Assembly: GCA_025765615.1 (NCBI GenBank)
Contig: JAIVFJ010000060.1
Location: 186,001-250,000, forward strand
DNA length: 64,000 nt
DNA from: Zopfochytrium polystomum
Lineage: Eukaryota; Chytridiomycota; Chytridiomycetes; Chytridiales; Chytridiaceae
Direction of reading: 5' to 3'
Positions 45,436 to 58,566 of this stretch are shown one piece after another. The stretch's first letter is position 1. Each line of letters opens with the position of its first letter. The notes below the pieces were generated by a model, which was not told the origin of the DNA, did not search any database, and was given only the letters and a program-made list of their open reading frames with translations. Both the position numbers and the translations under genes were made by a program.

Positions 45436-46221
45436 TTACTGGCTGTACTGCCAGACGCTGTTGTCGCAAAAAAAAAAGGCAAAAAAAGGAAAAAGCAAAC
45501 ACGGCAAAGAGTACGGCAGTTAGAGTGAGGTTCCGTCCACGGTAAAAAAAAAGAACGGATCCAAAACGAAAAACATACTTCTTGAGGTAGCCGTCCTGGG
45601 TAGCGAGGCGGTTGATCGAGTCGTCGCCCTCACCGAGCCCCCGAACGAAACCAGACAGGGCGTAAGTCTTCTTCCCGCCCGTCAAACGGCCCGACGCATC
45701 GACCTCGCCAATGTTGATCTGCACGGACGCATGGTCCTTGGCGGGGATGAGGCGGCCCGTGGCGGAGCTGGTGGCGGGGTATGGGAGAAGGAAGGAAAGG
45801 TGCGTCAGAATGGAGCGAGTGCACTCATGCGGGGGAAGGTGACAAGGAGGTATTTTGGCTCACCACTTCCGCGGAATGTAAAGGTCGACGATCTGCAAGG
45901 GTGCCGTGCGTGTGCGGGCGATGAGGTGAAGGAGTGGAAGTGTGGATCAGTGAAGTTGCGCGGCATTGTGTTAACAGGCAGGTGGGGGGGGTAAGGAGGG
46001 GAGTGGGCGCGCGCTGACTGGCCCTCGGCATCGTCTCATCCTCCCCATCGTGGCACGTCCGACCTACTCCAACGCAGGAAAGCGAGCTAATGACCCAAAC
46101 GAGGGTCGATGGCAGGGGGGTGACCGCATGGCTCCCGAGGCGATCGTGGTGGAAATCGATGGGCCGTGGAAAAGCGCCCCAGCCGAGGAGGGATACTCAC
46201 GATGCCCTTGTCGTTCTCCAT
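45436..46221 (-). CDS. 40S ribosomal protein eS21
   Basis: Small-subunit ribosomal protein involved in late 40S maturation. Exons 46221-46201, 45892-45864, 45767-45579 and 45457-45436, all GT-AG, give 86 residues, the normal family length. The protein starts MENDKGI, then [10 protein letters not shown], then the conserved core [20 protein letters not shown] and [13 protein letters not shown], and ends NVWQYSQ. The first exon is only seven codons and the last codes for seven codons including the stop. The first intron follows the start codon closely, which is common in ribosomal protein genes. A pyrimidine-rich leader precedes the ATG. Confidence 0.95.
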
Positions 46222-46856
46222 GTTTGGTTTTTGGTGGTTGAAGGGTCGAAGCGACGAGCGAACGTGTGCAAATGTGTGAAAAAGAAGAAAAAAAAGGGAA
46301 GGCGGGGGAAAGGGCTCAATTTCCGACTATGGATTGCGCCACACCATTCCTTGTCAGGGCAAGGATTTCTCACAATAATGATCAGCGCGATAATGACCAG
46401 CGTACCAGTGTAAGCGCCTGGAGGGCACTATTGGGATTTGCAGATTCGCGCTATGGCACTCAATGAAGCGAGCAGTAGCTAGGTTGTGTCATAACAGCCT
46501 GCTGCACGCTTCACGCATAACATTGTCTAGGTAGGTACATTCTGGTATGAGGTGGCGGGGGGAAAAAATGAAGGAGAATAAGCTGCAAAACACCGTCCCA
46601 CCGACCCGTTCAGATAGTGCAAAAGGGGAGGGGGATAGCGGGGAAAGCAGCTTTCGCCAAGTCGAGCGGAAAGCAAATGGAAGTAAAGGCTGGGGAAAAA
46701 ATGAAACAAGAAACGTTTTCAGAGAACAGAGGGAAATGACCGCAAGAACGGAAAAAGGAGGGCTCCTCATCACGGTTCGATTATTTTGTGGGGTCCCTCC
46801 AATACCGCCTATCCATCCCTCTTCCAACTATTCCGTTACTTTTTTTCTGGCTTCAG

Positions 46857-48245
46857 TTAAATTTCCTTCAAAGGCTCTGCGGCGGTCTTGGACTTGATCG
46901 AAGCGTTCATATAGCTGAGGTAGGTGTTCCATCCGGTCGCCGTTGTGTTCTGCGCAGAGTGGCGGTCCAGTCAGCGAGCGCAAAGCAAGGTCAATCGGTT
47001 GAATGGACAAAAATAAAAATAAATAAATAAGCCCGCGCTTTCCACTTACGACAACTAGACTCCGATAGAGCACCGGAACGAGGTGAAAGTTTGCCAACTG
47101 GACCGGTGGCCTTTAACAAAGGAAAAATAGTGCGCATAATGAGCGGAAGGAGAAAAAAAAACAAAAAAAAAGGAGGGTTTGTCGACAGCAAAGAAAACAC
47201 TTCACCACACAATCCAGTTGTTAAGCAGAGCTGGAACGTATCCCTAGGGAAACAAAGCGGTCAGCAGAATGCGGCGCGAAAAACGACCCGCCCCCCAACG
47301 CACCTGGCTCAGCCTGTTTTTAATCCCCGCGACGCCTTCGCCGGCGACTAGCGCGTTGAACGAGAAGAAGCACGCGATGAACGTTGGTGCGAAGATTAGC
47401 TTGATAGGGGGATTGAGACAATTAGTTTTGTTGACTTTGCGGACTGGTTGCGGAGACAACACTCACCTGGTCGGCTGCAACCCTCGCGAGGAGCGCTAAC
47501 GTTTCAGGGGCGGTTGGGGTGGGGTGGTTGGGGGATAAGAGGAGGTGTTTTCAGTATAAAGGCCGCTGGGAAAGCGTGTGTTTGGGTGTGCGGTGCACAC
47601 CCCCCCAGACTACCAAACCTTGGAACGGCGACTTCAACGTCACGGCCCGCTGCAGAAACGGGTACCACAGGCCGATCGCGGGGCCCTGGTTCGCAAACGT
47701 GTGTTTGTGCGTGCGTGTGTGAGTGTGTGCAATTTGGCGGGTTGGTTGCCCCGCCGCGGGGTGTTGGGGCAGAGGGGGGGTTGCGGGGGGATGGTGGCGG
47801 AATTGGATCCAGGAGACGGTAAGTTACTGGCTCCCGTATGCTAGACTCCACATGCACGCACACGCACACACACACACACACAAACGCATGCACACACAAC
47901 ACCACACACAAGAAGCAAGCAAGAAGCAAAGAAAAAACAAAACTCAACAGCAACCAGCCCGCCATACGCCGCGAGCTGCGCGGTGCGCACGGCGTCGTGC
48001 CGCCGCAGCCCGCGCCTCTCCACCAGCTGCTGCGCCATCACGTCGCCCGCGATGAAGAGCAGGCCGCACGTCCCGGCTTGCGTGAGCGTCGGGAACCTGT
48101 TGAGGAGCTGCGCGGGGGTCGCGTGCGGCGCGCGGGGGCGGTAGGGTGAGGGGGGGCGTTGGTACCAAGGTTAGCACGATGGGGCGGTCGCGTATGGACG
48201 GCCCGACAATCGCAGAACACTCACCCTGTCGTACGCCTTGAACAT
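46857..48245 (-). CDS. Mpv17/PMP22-family membrane protein
   Basis: Eight exons: 48245-48225, 48107-47955, 47685-47619, 47495-47467, 47399-47304, 47243-47206, 47110-47050 and 46949-46857. Phases close to 185 residues, the usual size of Sym1/Mpv17 inner-membrane proteins. Diagnostic segments in order: LTQAGTCGLLFIAGDVMAQQ; AYGGL joined to GPAIGLWYPFLQR; LLARVAADQLIFAPTFIACF; GYVPALLNNWIVWPPVQLAN; FHLVPVLYRS; and WNTYLSYMNA. The WPxxQxxNF and WN(T)YLSY signatures are family hallmarks. Two donors (GTTGCT after 47955 and GTTTGG after 47619) are weak and were chosen on phase and alignment. A CA-rich stretch lies in intron 2. Related proteins form channels or handle stress in mitochondria or peroxisomes; location here is not shown by the sequence. 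Confidence 0.9.
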
Positions 48246-48872
48246 GGTTTGGTTCAAACTATTGATATCGATCGGCTTGTTATCAAGCGGGGTCACGTGA
48301 TCCCAGTATTCGCACTTTCCTATTTTTCAAGCCAAAGGTTTGGAGGTTTGGGAAGGAGGAGCGCCCGCACTAAGGCACTCTCTATCTCTCTATCTCTCTT
48401 TCTCTCTTTCTCTCTTTTTTGGTGGATTCGATTGCGGCGACGGCGGCCTTCGACCGTCGTCGCCGGTAAGGGCCGCGGTGGCGGCTCGGTGGACGTGGTG
48501 TTGGAAAAGGAGAAAACAGCCGCCACGACGTCGGCATACGGCCGCCGCCGCCGCGAACCGGCGGAGTGGCGGATGTGGTCGCCCTTCGCGCGACCGCCCC
48601 CGAAAAGGTGGCGGGCCTTCTTCATCTCTTTTCCCAATTTCTATGTACCCTTTCATTCCTGGTGGCTGGCGACGACGTCGGCCTTTGGCCGCCGTCGCAG
48701 CGTCCCCTTTTCCCTTTCCTTTCTCTCTCAGCCTGTTGGTTTCGGCTCAGTCTGTTGGTTTCGGCTGGCGTTTCGGCTGGCATGCGTACTCAGCCTTTGG
48801 CCGGGCGGCCGCGCGCCTGCGTAATGGGCGAGCGGGTTGGCGGCGGCGGATGGTTTGGCATTCACGCTGGTC
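48246..48872. other. GC-rich intergenic
   Basis: Upstream flank of the MPV17 gene: CT repeats near 48380-48415, then CG-rich DNA with CGCCGCCG-like runs. Several Arg/Ala-rich frames exist on both strands but none carries a recognisable domain. Confidence 0.45.
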
Positions 48873-49563
48873 CCAGCGTTATCCACACTTCTCCCGCTCT
48901 GTGACACTGTCCAAGTGCTTAGAGGTGGTTTCAATCCTCAGTCTGGCTAGACCACATCAGTGTGCTTCACTCTAGCATTGATAGGAATGATAACAGGAGC
49001 TTGACAGGGAGCCTGACTTACTTCTTTGCACACATAACTCCATGGAAGTTCTGGCCAAATCAGCGTGATGCAACAATGATGTCATGCCTGCCAATTGACT
49101 CCTCAAAGTCTAAACTCTATCTCTCAGAGATAAAGGCTATCACCAAACTCTGATTCCTGAGATCACCTGCAGTATAAAAGGGGTAGGCGTAACTCCAGAG
49201 AAGCATCATCCCAGATCCTGATCACATCTGCCTGCTCTCTCTCTACCCTTGAGTACAACAAACAAAAAACCATTACTGTTATCTGAGTCACCACAGCCTC
49301 TACCTTGACCTGCAAAGCTCTTCAAGCTCTACCTCAGGTCGATACTTCATTCAAATAGGGCGCTTTGCTCTTACAAGAAAAGGGTGTTCTACATTCTAAA
49401 CAAGACCAATCTATCTGAGAGCACTGGCTCTCCATCTACTTTGGCAACAAAGGGTGCTTTGCTCTTAACAAGAAAAGGGCTCTCGCTCTAAACAAGCTTT
49501 CTTGCTCCCCGCCAACTCAACTCTGTTGGTGCCCTTTCAACACGCCAGGTGCAATCACCAACA
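48873..49563 (+). mobile_element. LTR fragment, family C
   Basis: Matches 5074-5767 (solo LTR), from about CCCAGTGTTATCTACAC onward, including the TATA box TATAAAAG at 49173-49180 and the terminal CACCAACA. The first 90 or so bases of the LTR are missing. Sequence after 49563 is a decayed LINE, so this is a truncated LTR and not the start of a complete element. Confidence 0.8.
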
Positions 49564-52409
49564 GAACTGCGCAGAGCACAGGAAGAGGTTGAGAAAGCGG
49601 CCTGTCGGCTTCAAACCAAGTTCGACAACGAGGAAGCAGCTCACTGTCTTCAAGCCTGGTGCGAAAACCCAGCACAAAGAAGACAGATCGTTGAAACAGA
49701 AAGTGATTTGGACGAGAGCTTCTTGAATATACCTCTGACGTTGAGGGGAAAATCGACGACGGAGATTTTGCAGTTACAAACAGTAAACTAGCTCGTTCTC
49801 AGAGGCTGGATTGAACTTCGAAGAAGAACCAGAACTGAGCCTGCCGCCAGTTGTCTCCAGCGACCAAAATGACGAGCAATTTGCCGTCTAGTATCAGCCA
49901 AAGCTGTATAAAGAGTTCGAAGATCTGATGATGTGGTGAAAAGGCGAGAACGATGCAAACCACGTCAAGTCGCACAGTCACTGTCCAAGAGGACTGGTTG
50001 CCCTCAGAACCTGAAGAGCATACTGTGCACACGCGCCCGTAACCTTGAGGGTAACCTCAAGAACCCTACTCCATACCCATGGAGAGTCGAATAAGAGGCA
50101 AATGCTGCAAGGACAAGGCGCCGGGACGCATTGCCACCTGAAGAGCAGCACTTTAGTAGCAATCTCCCAGAGCTCACGTCCTCGCAAGACCCACCCTTCT
50201 GATCACCGGTGTCGCAACCTTCAACATCAAGCTCTGAGGACTCGGACCCACCAAGCAAGGAGGAGCCTGCAGAAGAAGAAGAACCTCAACATCACATTGT
50301 TTTGAGATTTGAGCCTAGGAACCCAGCTTCCTATGTCGATGGCAGCCTTGTTGCCCCTGCTGATGCGACTTACACTAAGTCAGGTAAGTGAAAGGCCTAA
50401 TCTGAACCCAACAAAACATGATGAGACAGACCGAGTATGCTAGCTGCCTTGAGAAGACCAGGAAACCCATCTGAGTTCAGATTCATTCAGTTTGGAAAGA
50501 AGTTGAAGCAGCTGCTGAGGCTGGAGAGCTCTGGACTTTTGAGAGGCAGATGCTGTTTCAGACTCGGTTGTGCAGTGGCTCATGGACAATGCTGTTAAGG
50601 TGGCTGGGAAAGTTCGCTTCAGGGGTGGTGGTGGGGGGCCGGAGGTCACTTGGAGGAGCTAAAGCACCATTGCGCGGAGGTGTGAAGGGCTGCTGAGGCT
50701 CACTCAGATGATGATACTGTGGGGCAGAAGATGGCCTGGACCCAGTTTTGTCAGTGGATTAAGATCGTGAAGATTGCCATCAAGCAGTCCAGGAAGCGTG
50801 TGTATTCAGCTGTTCAGGACTCTGCTGTGCAAGACTTTGCTGGTGAGGCCAAGCACATCAAGTGTCAGAAGGCGAGTTCAGATAGGAGCCAGTGTGTGCT
50901 TGACCTCCAGAAGACGGGCCACTACGAAGACCATTTCTGAACAACCATAGGTCATGAGCCAACTGGAACTGATGTCCCAGATGCTGCGGCCCTTGAAGAA
51001 TCAGTGGTTACTGTGAACAAAGTTCCTCTGAAGCAGTCTGAAGTCTCCTGGATTAAGAAGGTTCATGTTGAAGAAGAAAGGTTGACCCCAGGGGCAAAGC
51101 CCCTGGGTAAGACATGCTTTTTGGGGAGTTGGTCTCAATTGCTCTGCACTTGGTTGCTGCAGTCGTGCACAGATTCTTTCAGCTGGTGGCCTCCCTTCAT
51201 GTGGTTCCTTCTCTGTGGTCTGTGGCCAATGTGACCTTGGTCTACAAGAACAAGGGCCTCAACAGTGATGTTGCAAACTACAGACCCACCTCCTTTTGCT
51301 CTGGGATGCGGCTTGTGTTTGAGTGGGTGAATGCCAGCTTCTTGTGCTTGGGACCAAGTCTGCTCAGATCCAAGTGGCAAGACGATTTCTCTGGCCTGTG
51401 AGCTCTTACAGGGTTTACATGTGTTTCCTGAGACCAATGATGGAGTATGGTTTTGCACTGTGCCTCCTGACCCACACACAGCAGAAGGATGCGCAGAAGT
51501 TGCAGGACAAGGGCAGGCGCTGTCAGTGGGGAAGACCTCCTCAGGTGGCCCTGCATCTGATGTTTGGAGTGGTCCCTGTGGCAGCCAGGAACAAGATGCT
51601 GAACGCCAGATACTTTTTCAGACTCCACCACATCCAGGATGCTCGCAACACAATGGCTCAGGTGTACAGGCACATGGTGGAAAAGATTGCTTCAGGGGCC
51701 GTCCTTGGGACAGTCCTTGACAAAGTTTTTGCTTGACTACATGGTATTTGGGATTTTTTGGACTTAGTGAGGCGGCCCTCCTTTGTGGAGTTGCCACTTG
51801 TGCTTGCCACAACCAAGGCCTATGACATTGAGTTGCCAGTGTTGAAAACGAAGAACATTGAGGAAGCAGACATGTTGGCAATGCACAAGCATGCTTTGGT
51901 GAGGGCCAGCAGAAAGCCTCCCCCACAGGGGTGGAGCAGCCTTTGGAGGTGCCCTCACACATGGGCCCATGCCAAGTCATTCGATCTGGTGCAGCATTTA
52001 ACAGGAAGTGGCTCAGACACATGTTGGTGTGGATGGCTGGGATGGTAGTGTTCCACCAACCCTGTGCGAGGGCTGACTGTGCAGAGAAATGCACTAGGAG
52101 GTATGTTTTGGAGTGTTCAGGGGTTGAGGACAGGCTGGAGAGGCTGCACCCTGAGCTGATTACCACTGCAGAGCAGCGGGACTTGAACATTTCAGCTTTG
52201 GATTTGGGCTTACAGTTGCTGGTCTTTTCGGCCCCCTACAGTGCCAAAGCTGAGGACAAGAGCTCTAAAGAGACTTGCATTGCTTCAAAGAAGATGGGAA
52301 TGGATGATTGCGCAGATGCGCATTGAGTGTGGAGGACTTGCGAATTCACTGATGCTTCAGAGACAACTGCAGCAGAGGAGGCAGAGGTAGTGGTGGAGGC
52401 AGGTTGTGT
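49564..52409 (+). pseudogene. Decayed non-LTR retrotransposon
   Basis: Plus-strand frames in pieces. An early charged segment (ELRRAQEEVEKAACRLQTKF, about 49563-49790) is of unknown nature. From 51.1 kb an RT N-terminal motif reads SVANVTLVYKNKG ... ANYRPTSF. Directly after it come thumb-region motifs (LRPMMEYGFALCL, AARNKMLNARYFFRLHHIQD). Near 52.06 kb is a cysteine/histidine end (CARADCAEKC ... VLECS) as found at LINE C-termini. The catalytic core with its DD pair is deleted, and several stops and frame changes occur. It is a different element from the intact LINE that has inserted at its right end, in opposite orientation. Confidence 0.7.
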
Positions 52410-52753
52410 GGACTGACAGGATATGATTTTTTTTTTTTTTTATTGTTCCAGCCCCAGAGGGGCTGGCGGGAAGAGAAAGAGCCATCAACGGTGAACCGTA
52501 ATGGACTACGTCCAGGTATCACCTCAGCAAACCCACCCCATGCGCTACGGACTTACAGGGTCGTCAGGCATCTCCACCGCACATAAAGCCACAATGATCA
52601 AAGGAGAAGGGGAAAACACAGAATCAAGAAAATAGAGAAGTGAGTCTGAAGGAGGTCAGTGTAAGAGAGGGGAGCATCTGTGAAAGATCGGAGGGTTGGG
52701 ATAAGTCAGATTAGGCAACAGCCCATGTCAAGATTGAGAAGGGCAACAGTGGC

Positions 52754-55700
52754 TCAGTGAACGTCAGGGGGCTCAGCAGGAGATGGGTGACGAGTGGCTC
52801 TTGCTTGTTGGCGTGAGGGGAGTTGTATTGTGTGGTGAAGCCAGATAATGCCTGCAACAAGTTTTATGCGGCCGAGGTAGTGGTCAATCCATCTGGAAGA
52901 AGCCTTGGTGCGCAAAAGCCAGATGCCTGGGCAAGTGTCAGTGGAGTGCCGGCGACTACACGTGGTGCAGCGAGGTTGAGAGGGTTGTGAGGAGCTGTTA
53001 CGAGTTCTGTGGGATGATGGAGTGGGAGGGAGGGAAGAGTTGATGTTTGGAGAAGACAGTGGGTGAGAGGCCGTGGAACGAGGGTGAGAGGCCTGGGAAT
53101 TTGGTGGAGGGGATCTGCGGGGCTTGGAGCGCTTGTCAGAGGGCTTGATGGACTTTGACTTCTCCCAAGAGATAGTGTCGTCACAACGGGGGATCCAAAT
53201 AAGTCGATGGGCGTCAAGAAGGAGCTGATGGAAAGCGGTGACAAGGGTTTTAAGGACAGAGGCAGCAGGGTTATCACGTGAGAATAAGGTGTCATAAAAG
53301 GATTGAGGGATGAAGCCACGAAGGAGGGAGGAAAAATTGATACAAGATTGATCATCAAAGAGAAATTCAGGGCGGGAGAGCCAGTAAATGGGATGGGCTT
53401 GAGGAGGAGAGTGGCCATGAGGTGCAGGAGGAACAGAGGAGGAAAGAGTTTCAGCAAAGGAGTTGCGAATCATGGCAATGGCGTCGGCAGCTGCAGGGCA
53501 TTGCCAGACATGCTCTGTGGTTTCCAGAGCGTGGTGGCATCGACGGCAGAGCCCATCAGGGTAGACTTGAGGGTGTCGTTGGTGTAGAACTTTTTGGGTG
53601 GGCAAAGTGTTGCTGAGGATTTGAAGTCGATACTTGCGACGAGCAGAGCCAGGGAGGGTGCCAAAGAGGGAAGAGGGTTTAATTCCAGAGTGGAGAACAA
53701 GAAATGTGGCTTCCCAATGAACTAGGTCAGGGTTGTGGGTGATGTGGGCAAAGGCTGAGGTGTTCAGAAGTGCAAAATGGTGAGAGAGACCTGTGAGGAG
53801 TCGCAGTTGTCGTCGAAGTTGGCCCAAGATGGGGGTATTTGAGATGAAGGCAGTGGCTGGGAGGATCTGTTGTGAGAGGATTGGTAACAAAGTTGGGTCG
53901 GAAGTCAAGGGTACAGATGATGCCAGCTTGTCTGCTCGTTCGTTGCCAGCGTCGCCGTTGTGTCCACAAACCCAGGAAACTTGTGGAGGGGGGCCAATCC
54001 AAGACTGTAGAGTGGCTGCAACACATGCCCAAAGGGTGGGGTGGGAAGTGGTGTGCAAAAGACGATGGAGGGAATCAGAGAGAGGAGGTGTGTTGAGCTT
54101 GCTGTGTGGATGGGGACTAAAGGAGTTTGAGGGAGAGAGTTTCTCAAAGGTGTGAACCACTCCAAGATTGTCAAGTCGAAAAGTGAGGGGCAGGGAAAGC
54201 TTTGCAGTGATGGTGAGGGCAGCAAGGAGAGCAGCAATTTCAGCAGTTGTGGAAGAGGCAGAGAGTGGAGGGAGGGCAAAAGAAAATTCAAAGTTAAGCT
54301 CAAGGCAAACAACAGAGCCAGCCATGAAGCCCTCCTCGCGAAGGGAGCCATCGGTGTCAAAGGTCAAGGATGGGTGGGTATGGGCAAGGTCAGCAGGGAG
54401 AAGGGGCACGTCCATTGGTTGATAGCAGGGATTTGTGAAGGGAGCTGGATTGAAAGTGGAGTGGCGGGAGGTGAGGAGTGGGAAAGGTGTGGGTGTGAAA
54501 ACGGTGGTGGGGGAAGGTGAGTTAACAAAGAAGATGGGCTGGGAGGGTCGAGTTGCAGTAGCAGTTGTGCGGCTGCTGATGGGGACTGTGTAGGTGGAGT
54601 GTGCAAGGGAAGTTGGATTGTAGGGAGAGATGTGCTTGCTGCAGGGGTAAGAGAATGGGGGGGAGCCAATGGGGCAGCCAAGGCATTGAACCAAGTGGAA
54701 ATTGTGGGAGGAAGGGTGAAGGCGTTCAGGGAGCCTGGAGTAGTGATGAGAAAGGAGTTGGGGGTTTGGGAGTGTGTGAGTCCAGTTAACAATGCGGAAG
54801 AATTCCACTTGTGGTGGGGTCATCAGACGGAAAAAACTGCCACGAGCAAGGGGGGGATGGTGAAGGGGATCCAAAGAAGATGGGTAAAAGGGATTGTAAA
54901 GAGGACCATCAGGAGGGCTGTGGTAAAAGACTGGAGAGCCAAAGGTGGGAGCAGCAAAAATAAAGGTCTTAATGATGTGGTACACTTCACAGAGTTTGTC
55001 AGGGAGAGAGCTGTCTTTGTAAGAAGGACTGGTGAGGCGGAGGTCAAAAAGTTGTTCAAAAAAGAAGACTGAGTGTGAACGGAGAGTGGGAAGCACTTTG
55101 AGAAAAATATGCCAAGGAACTAATGAGTTGATGGAGTGAGCATGAACAGAAAATAGGGGTGGACCAGAGTATTGGAAGGATGTTTGTTGGTTAAAAAGGA
55201 GGGGAATGAGAGACTTGGTGAAGTGCTTTTTTGGCTGGGACAAGGGTAAGGGATGTGAGAAAACTGGAGCTCCAGAGGCCAGGTCAAGTTGTAGGCGGTG
55301 CATCATGATACGGCTTATGTGGCCAATGAGAGAGGGGGAGTTCAAGCGAGAGTTGAGGTCAACAATCATGTCAGAGCAGTATTCATTGTAAAAGTCAGGG
55401 AAGTTATGGGTCATGGGGTGATGGAGGAGGGCATTGGGAAAAGAGGTGCAGTAGCCAACCAGGCGTTTGAAGGTTTTGCGACAGAGTGTGGTGAGGTTGT
55501 TGAGGAAAGTACGGGGGAGAATGGCAGTTTTCCACAGAAAGCGGACACGTGGGAGGAGAACGTTACAGATGAGGTAAGAAGCAATTTTGTCACCCATCTT
55601 TTTGTGTTTGATAATGTCAAGGAAATTGGTGGTGGTGGAAAGGATTTGCTGCCGTGCTGCTGAGCTCATACCGTCTGCTGTGAAGTAGTTGCCTAGGTGT

Positions 55701-58412
55701 CGAAAGGTGGTGTTTGGCGGGTGGATGGGAAGGACTGTGGTGCCCCAGTTAATGGTGGTAGGTGCTGATCGCGGGGTGTTGACGGCGGAGATGAAGATTT
55801 TCTTGGTGTTAGACTCGATGTCGTTATGTGACTGGTACTCAAAGAGGAGGTCGGCCTGAAGCTGCAGATCCTCCAGGGTGCTGGAGAGGGTGTTGGTGTC
55901 GTCGACAAGGGCAAAGCCAGTAACAGTAACAGGGGGTGGGGGGGTTGAAGAATTGGACAGGGAAGTTACGAGGGGTGGGAACTGAGAAAATGAAACCGGT
56001 GGTACAGCGATCAAGAACGCAAAGAACAGGGTCCCAAAAGATACGCCAATCAAGGGGTCCCTCAAGGGAGCCTTGCTGAATCATAGTGCCAATGGGGAAG
56101 GAAGGGGATGGGCCAAAAGCTGTGATGACAGAGGAACGAAAACGACGTTGGGAATTGACACGCATGCAAACATAAGAAGAGGGGAGGTGAATACGTTCCC
56201 AGGAGGCAATGAGGCCAGCAACAGGGGCGCTGTCAAAAGCTTTCTTAATGTCGTTGAGGAGAAGGTATAAGGGCTGTTTAGTGGAATGGGCAAGGTCAAG
56301 GGCGTAGCGTACAAGGTGGAGAGGCGGGTCAGGAGAAGAGCCAGGTAGGGCAGAGAAGTTGCGACCAAGGAGTACATTGTGAGAAGAGAGGATGGAAGAG
56401 ATACGAGAAAGACGGATGGATTGAACAACTTTGGCAGCAAGTTCGCAGAGGCTGATTGGACGGAGGTTAGTGATGTCACCACCCCACGCAGCTTTCTTGG
56501 GTATGGGGAAGATGGAGGAAGATGCCCAAGAGTCTGGGATGTCAAGGCAGAGAAAAGAGCGAATGATGAGGGAGGAGAAGAATGCAAGAGCATCAGGACC
56601 AGCTGCGAGGAGAAGCTCTCTGGAGATTTGGGAGGGGCCAGGGGCTTTGTTTGAGGCAAGAGATGTGAGAGCATTTTTGACGTCATTGGCAGAAGGGGGC
56701 AGCATAACCTTGGAGAAAAGATCTGGGGGGATGTGGGGACGGGGTTGCATCTCAGAGTGAAATGGAGAGGATGGTGGGAAGGGAGTGAGGGTACGAGGGC
56801 GAAACCAGTGTTCGACCTGTTTTTGGCAGATACCAGGGACAAGGTCAGGATCGTGGGTGATTGAGGGACCTTCGGCAGTAGTATAGCGAATGTGGTCGAT
56901 GCTAGAGTTGCTGCGCGTGCGGTTGAGGATGTTGTTGAGGACAGTCTTTATCTTGCCAGAAGAGAAAAGGTCGTGTCTATGTGTGAGAGCTGTGGCAATG
57001 TCCTCCATTTTGTGCTTTTCTGCTGCCTGGCGTTGGGCACGGTAGATGGCCTGGCGATGGCGGTTGAGGGCGGGGAGTAAAACATCACGATAGTCAGTTG
57101 TGTCCAAGAAGCGGGCTTTGTACTGAGAGTGGATGTGGGACAAGAAGGAGTAAGACTGATCTGCGCCCCACTCAGATGGGGTCAAAGGAATGGAAGGGAA
57201 GATGTTAGCCAGATCATGCGCAGGGTCTTTGGCAAGTGCCCACAGTTTCTCTACTTTCCAACGTGCAACAAGGAATGGTTTGGCACGGCAATCTATCTTT
57301 GGCGCTACTGAGGAGGTTCCCTTGTGAGGAAGGAACTTTTTGCCAAGCCGAAGCAGTAACTCGTGAAATGATGTGGAGAGTGTGTCAAGGTGGCTGACGA
57401 GGAGTGATGCACGTTCTGGGGAGGGGTATTGAAAGGGTAGGGATGGAGAATGGAGGAACTCAAGCTCGGAGGGGAGAAGAATGCTGTCCAAGGCTGCAAG
57501 GGCTGCTGAGAGGGGGGCAAGCTCAACTGAGACGGCTGATGTGTAATTGTCGAGTTGCTCCTCTGAAGCTTCCAGGGGTTTGATGACCTGCCGGCGCAGA
57601 GGGGAGAAGGGAAAAGTGTGGAAGGGGGAGGAAGCAAGAATTATGTTGAAGGGGAGGTGGTCTGAAGTGTCAGTGAGATGGGGCTCTTCAAGTGGAGAAG
57701 AAATGTTAGCTTCAGTGACGTAGTCAAGAGCAGGGGGTGAGAGCCAAATGCTGTCCAAACGAGAGGAGTAGGAGCCAGCAGTGTGTGTGTAAGAGGGTAA
57801 GTCTGGGTGCAGGTGTCTAAAGGAATCAACAAAGCCTTTCAGGGAGAGGGTGGGGAGGAACCCATGGCGGGAAGTAGGTGTGGGGGCTCTGGTGGAGTGG
57901 TCAAGGGGGTCAGTGATGGCATTCCAGTCACCAAACCAGTAGGCTTGGTGGGGTGAGGTGGAGTCGGATGAGGCAAGAGAGTTGCACCATTTTTGCAAGT
58001 CAGGGAGTTCCTCAGATTGGGGGTCAGCAGGCCAGTAAATATTTCGCAGGAGGATGGAGCGTCGAGCAAAAGATAAGGTGAGGGCAATGGCACGAGTTCC
58101 AAAGTGGGAGACGTCAGTGATGTGTGGTGCCAGGGAAGATGAAATGATGAAACCAACGCCAGCGTGACGGGAGGGGGTGGAGGATATGAAGAAACCTTTG
58201 TAATTCCTAGTGATGTGACGAATGGAGTGGGTGGCCTCTGTGTCAGAGCAGCCAGTTTCTTGAATGGCAAGGATGGTGGTTTTGGTGTGATCGAGCCAGT
58301 GGAAGATAGATGCAGCCTTGGTGGGGAAGGCACGACGGATGTTCCAAGTTGCAAAGCGAGGGAGGGGTGGTGGTGTTGGGGGTGGTGTGCTAGGCACAGG
58401 GCTAGTTGACAT
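52754..58412 (-). pseudogene. LINE ORF2: endonuclease-RT-RNase H, one frameshift
   Basis: Starts at ATG 58412 (MSTSPVPSTPPPTPPPLPRF). AP-type endonuclease: FATWNIRR, ILAIQETG, FGDWNAITD, TSDHLPFN. RT: NLRPISLCELAAKVVQ, LLNDIKKAFDSAP, IQQGSLEGPLDW, then FALVDDTN. Just before the last motif, at a G7 run (55938-55944, C7 on the coding strand), the frame changes. The second frame continues to a stop at 52754. RNase H follows with catalytic acids in FDTDGS, TAEIAALLA and FRLDNLG, and HNGDAGNERADKLAS. After it come a CCHC motif (CRRCHHALETTEHVWQC) and a final CTTCSRRHSTDTC. The joined product would be near 1880 residues. A homopolymer indel is the likely cause; programmed slippage is less likely. 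Confidence 0.9.
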
Positions 58413-58454
58413 AGTTGACTAAGGGGTGCAGGAAGTCCTGCTAATAATGTCTCT

Positions 58455-58455
<1 letters not shown>

Positions 58456-58498
<43 letters not shown>
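58456..58498. repeat. Poly(T) of 43 (poly(A) on the LINE strand)
   Basis: An uninterrupted A43 on the coding strand, between the ORF1 stop (58567) and the ORF2 start (58412). A shorter A12 run lies at about 58541. Confidence 0.95.
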
Positions 58499-58499
<1 letters not shown>

Positions 58500-58566
58500 G
58501 AGAAATAAGAGTGATATCAATAGCAAAGGGGCTTTCACAAAAAAAAAAAAAGGATAAGAGTATTGG

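Noticed and set aside
47504..47965. 153-codon frame in the MPV17 region
   Set aside because: Mostly intron sequence including CA-repeat; the family motifs only appear after splicing in the frames given for the gene.
52754..56065. A separate 1103-residue gene starting at 56065
   Set aside because: Its first residues overlap the upstream frame antisense-free and the RT motifs continue across; it is the second half of one frameshifted ORF2.
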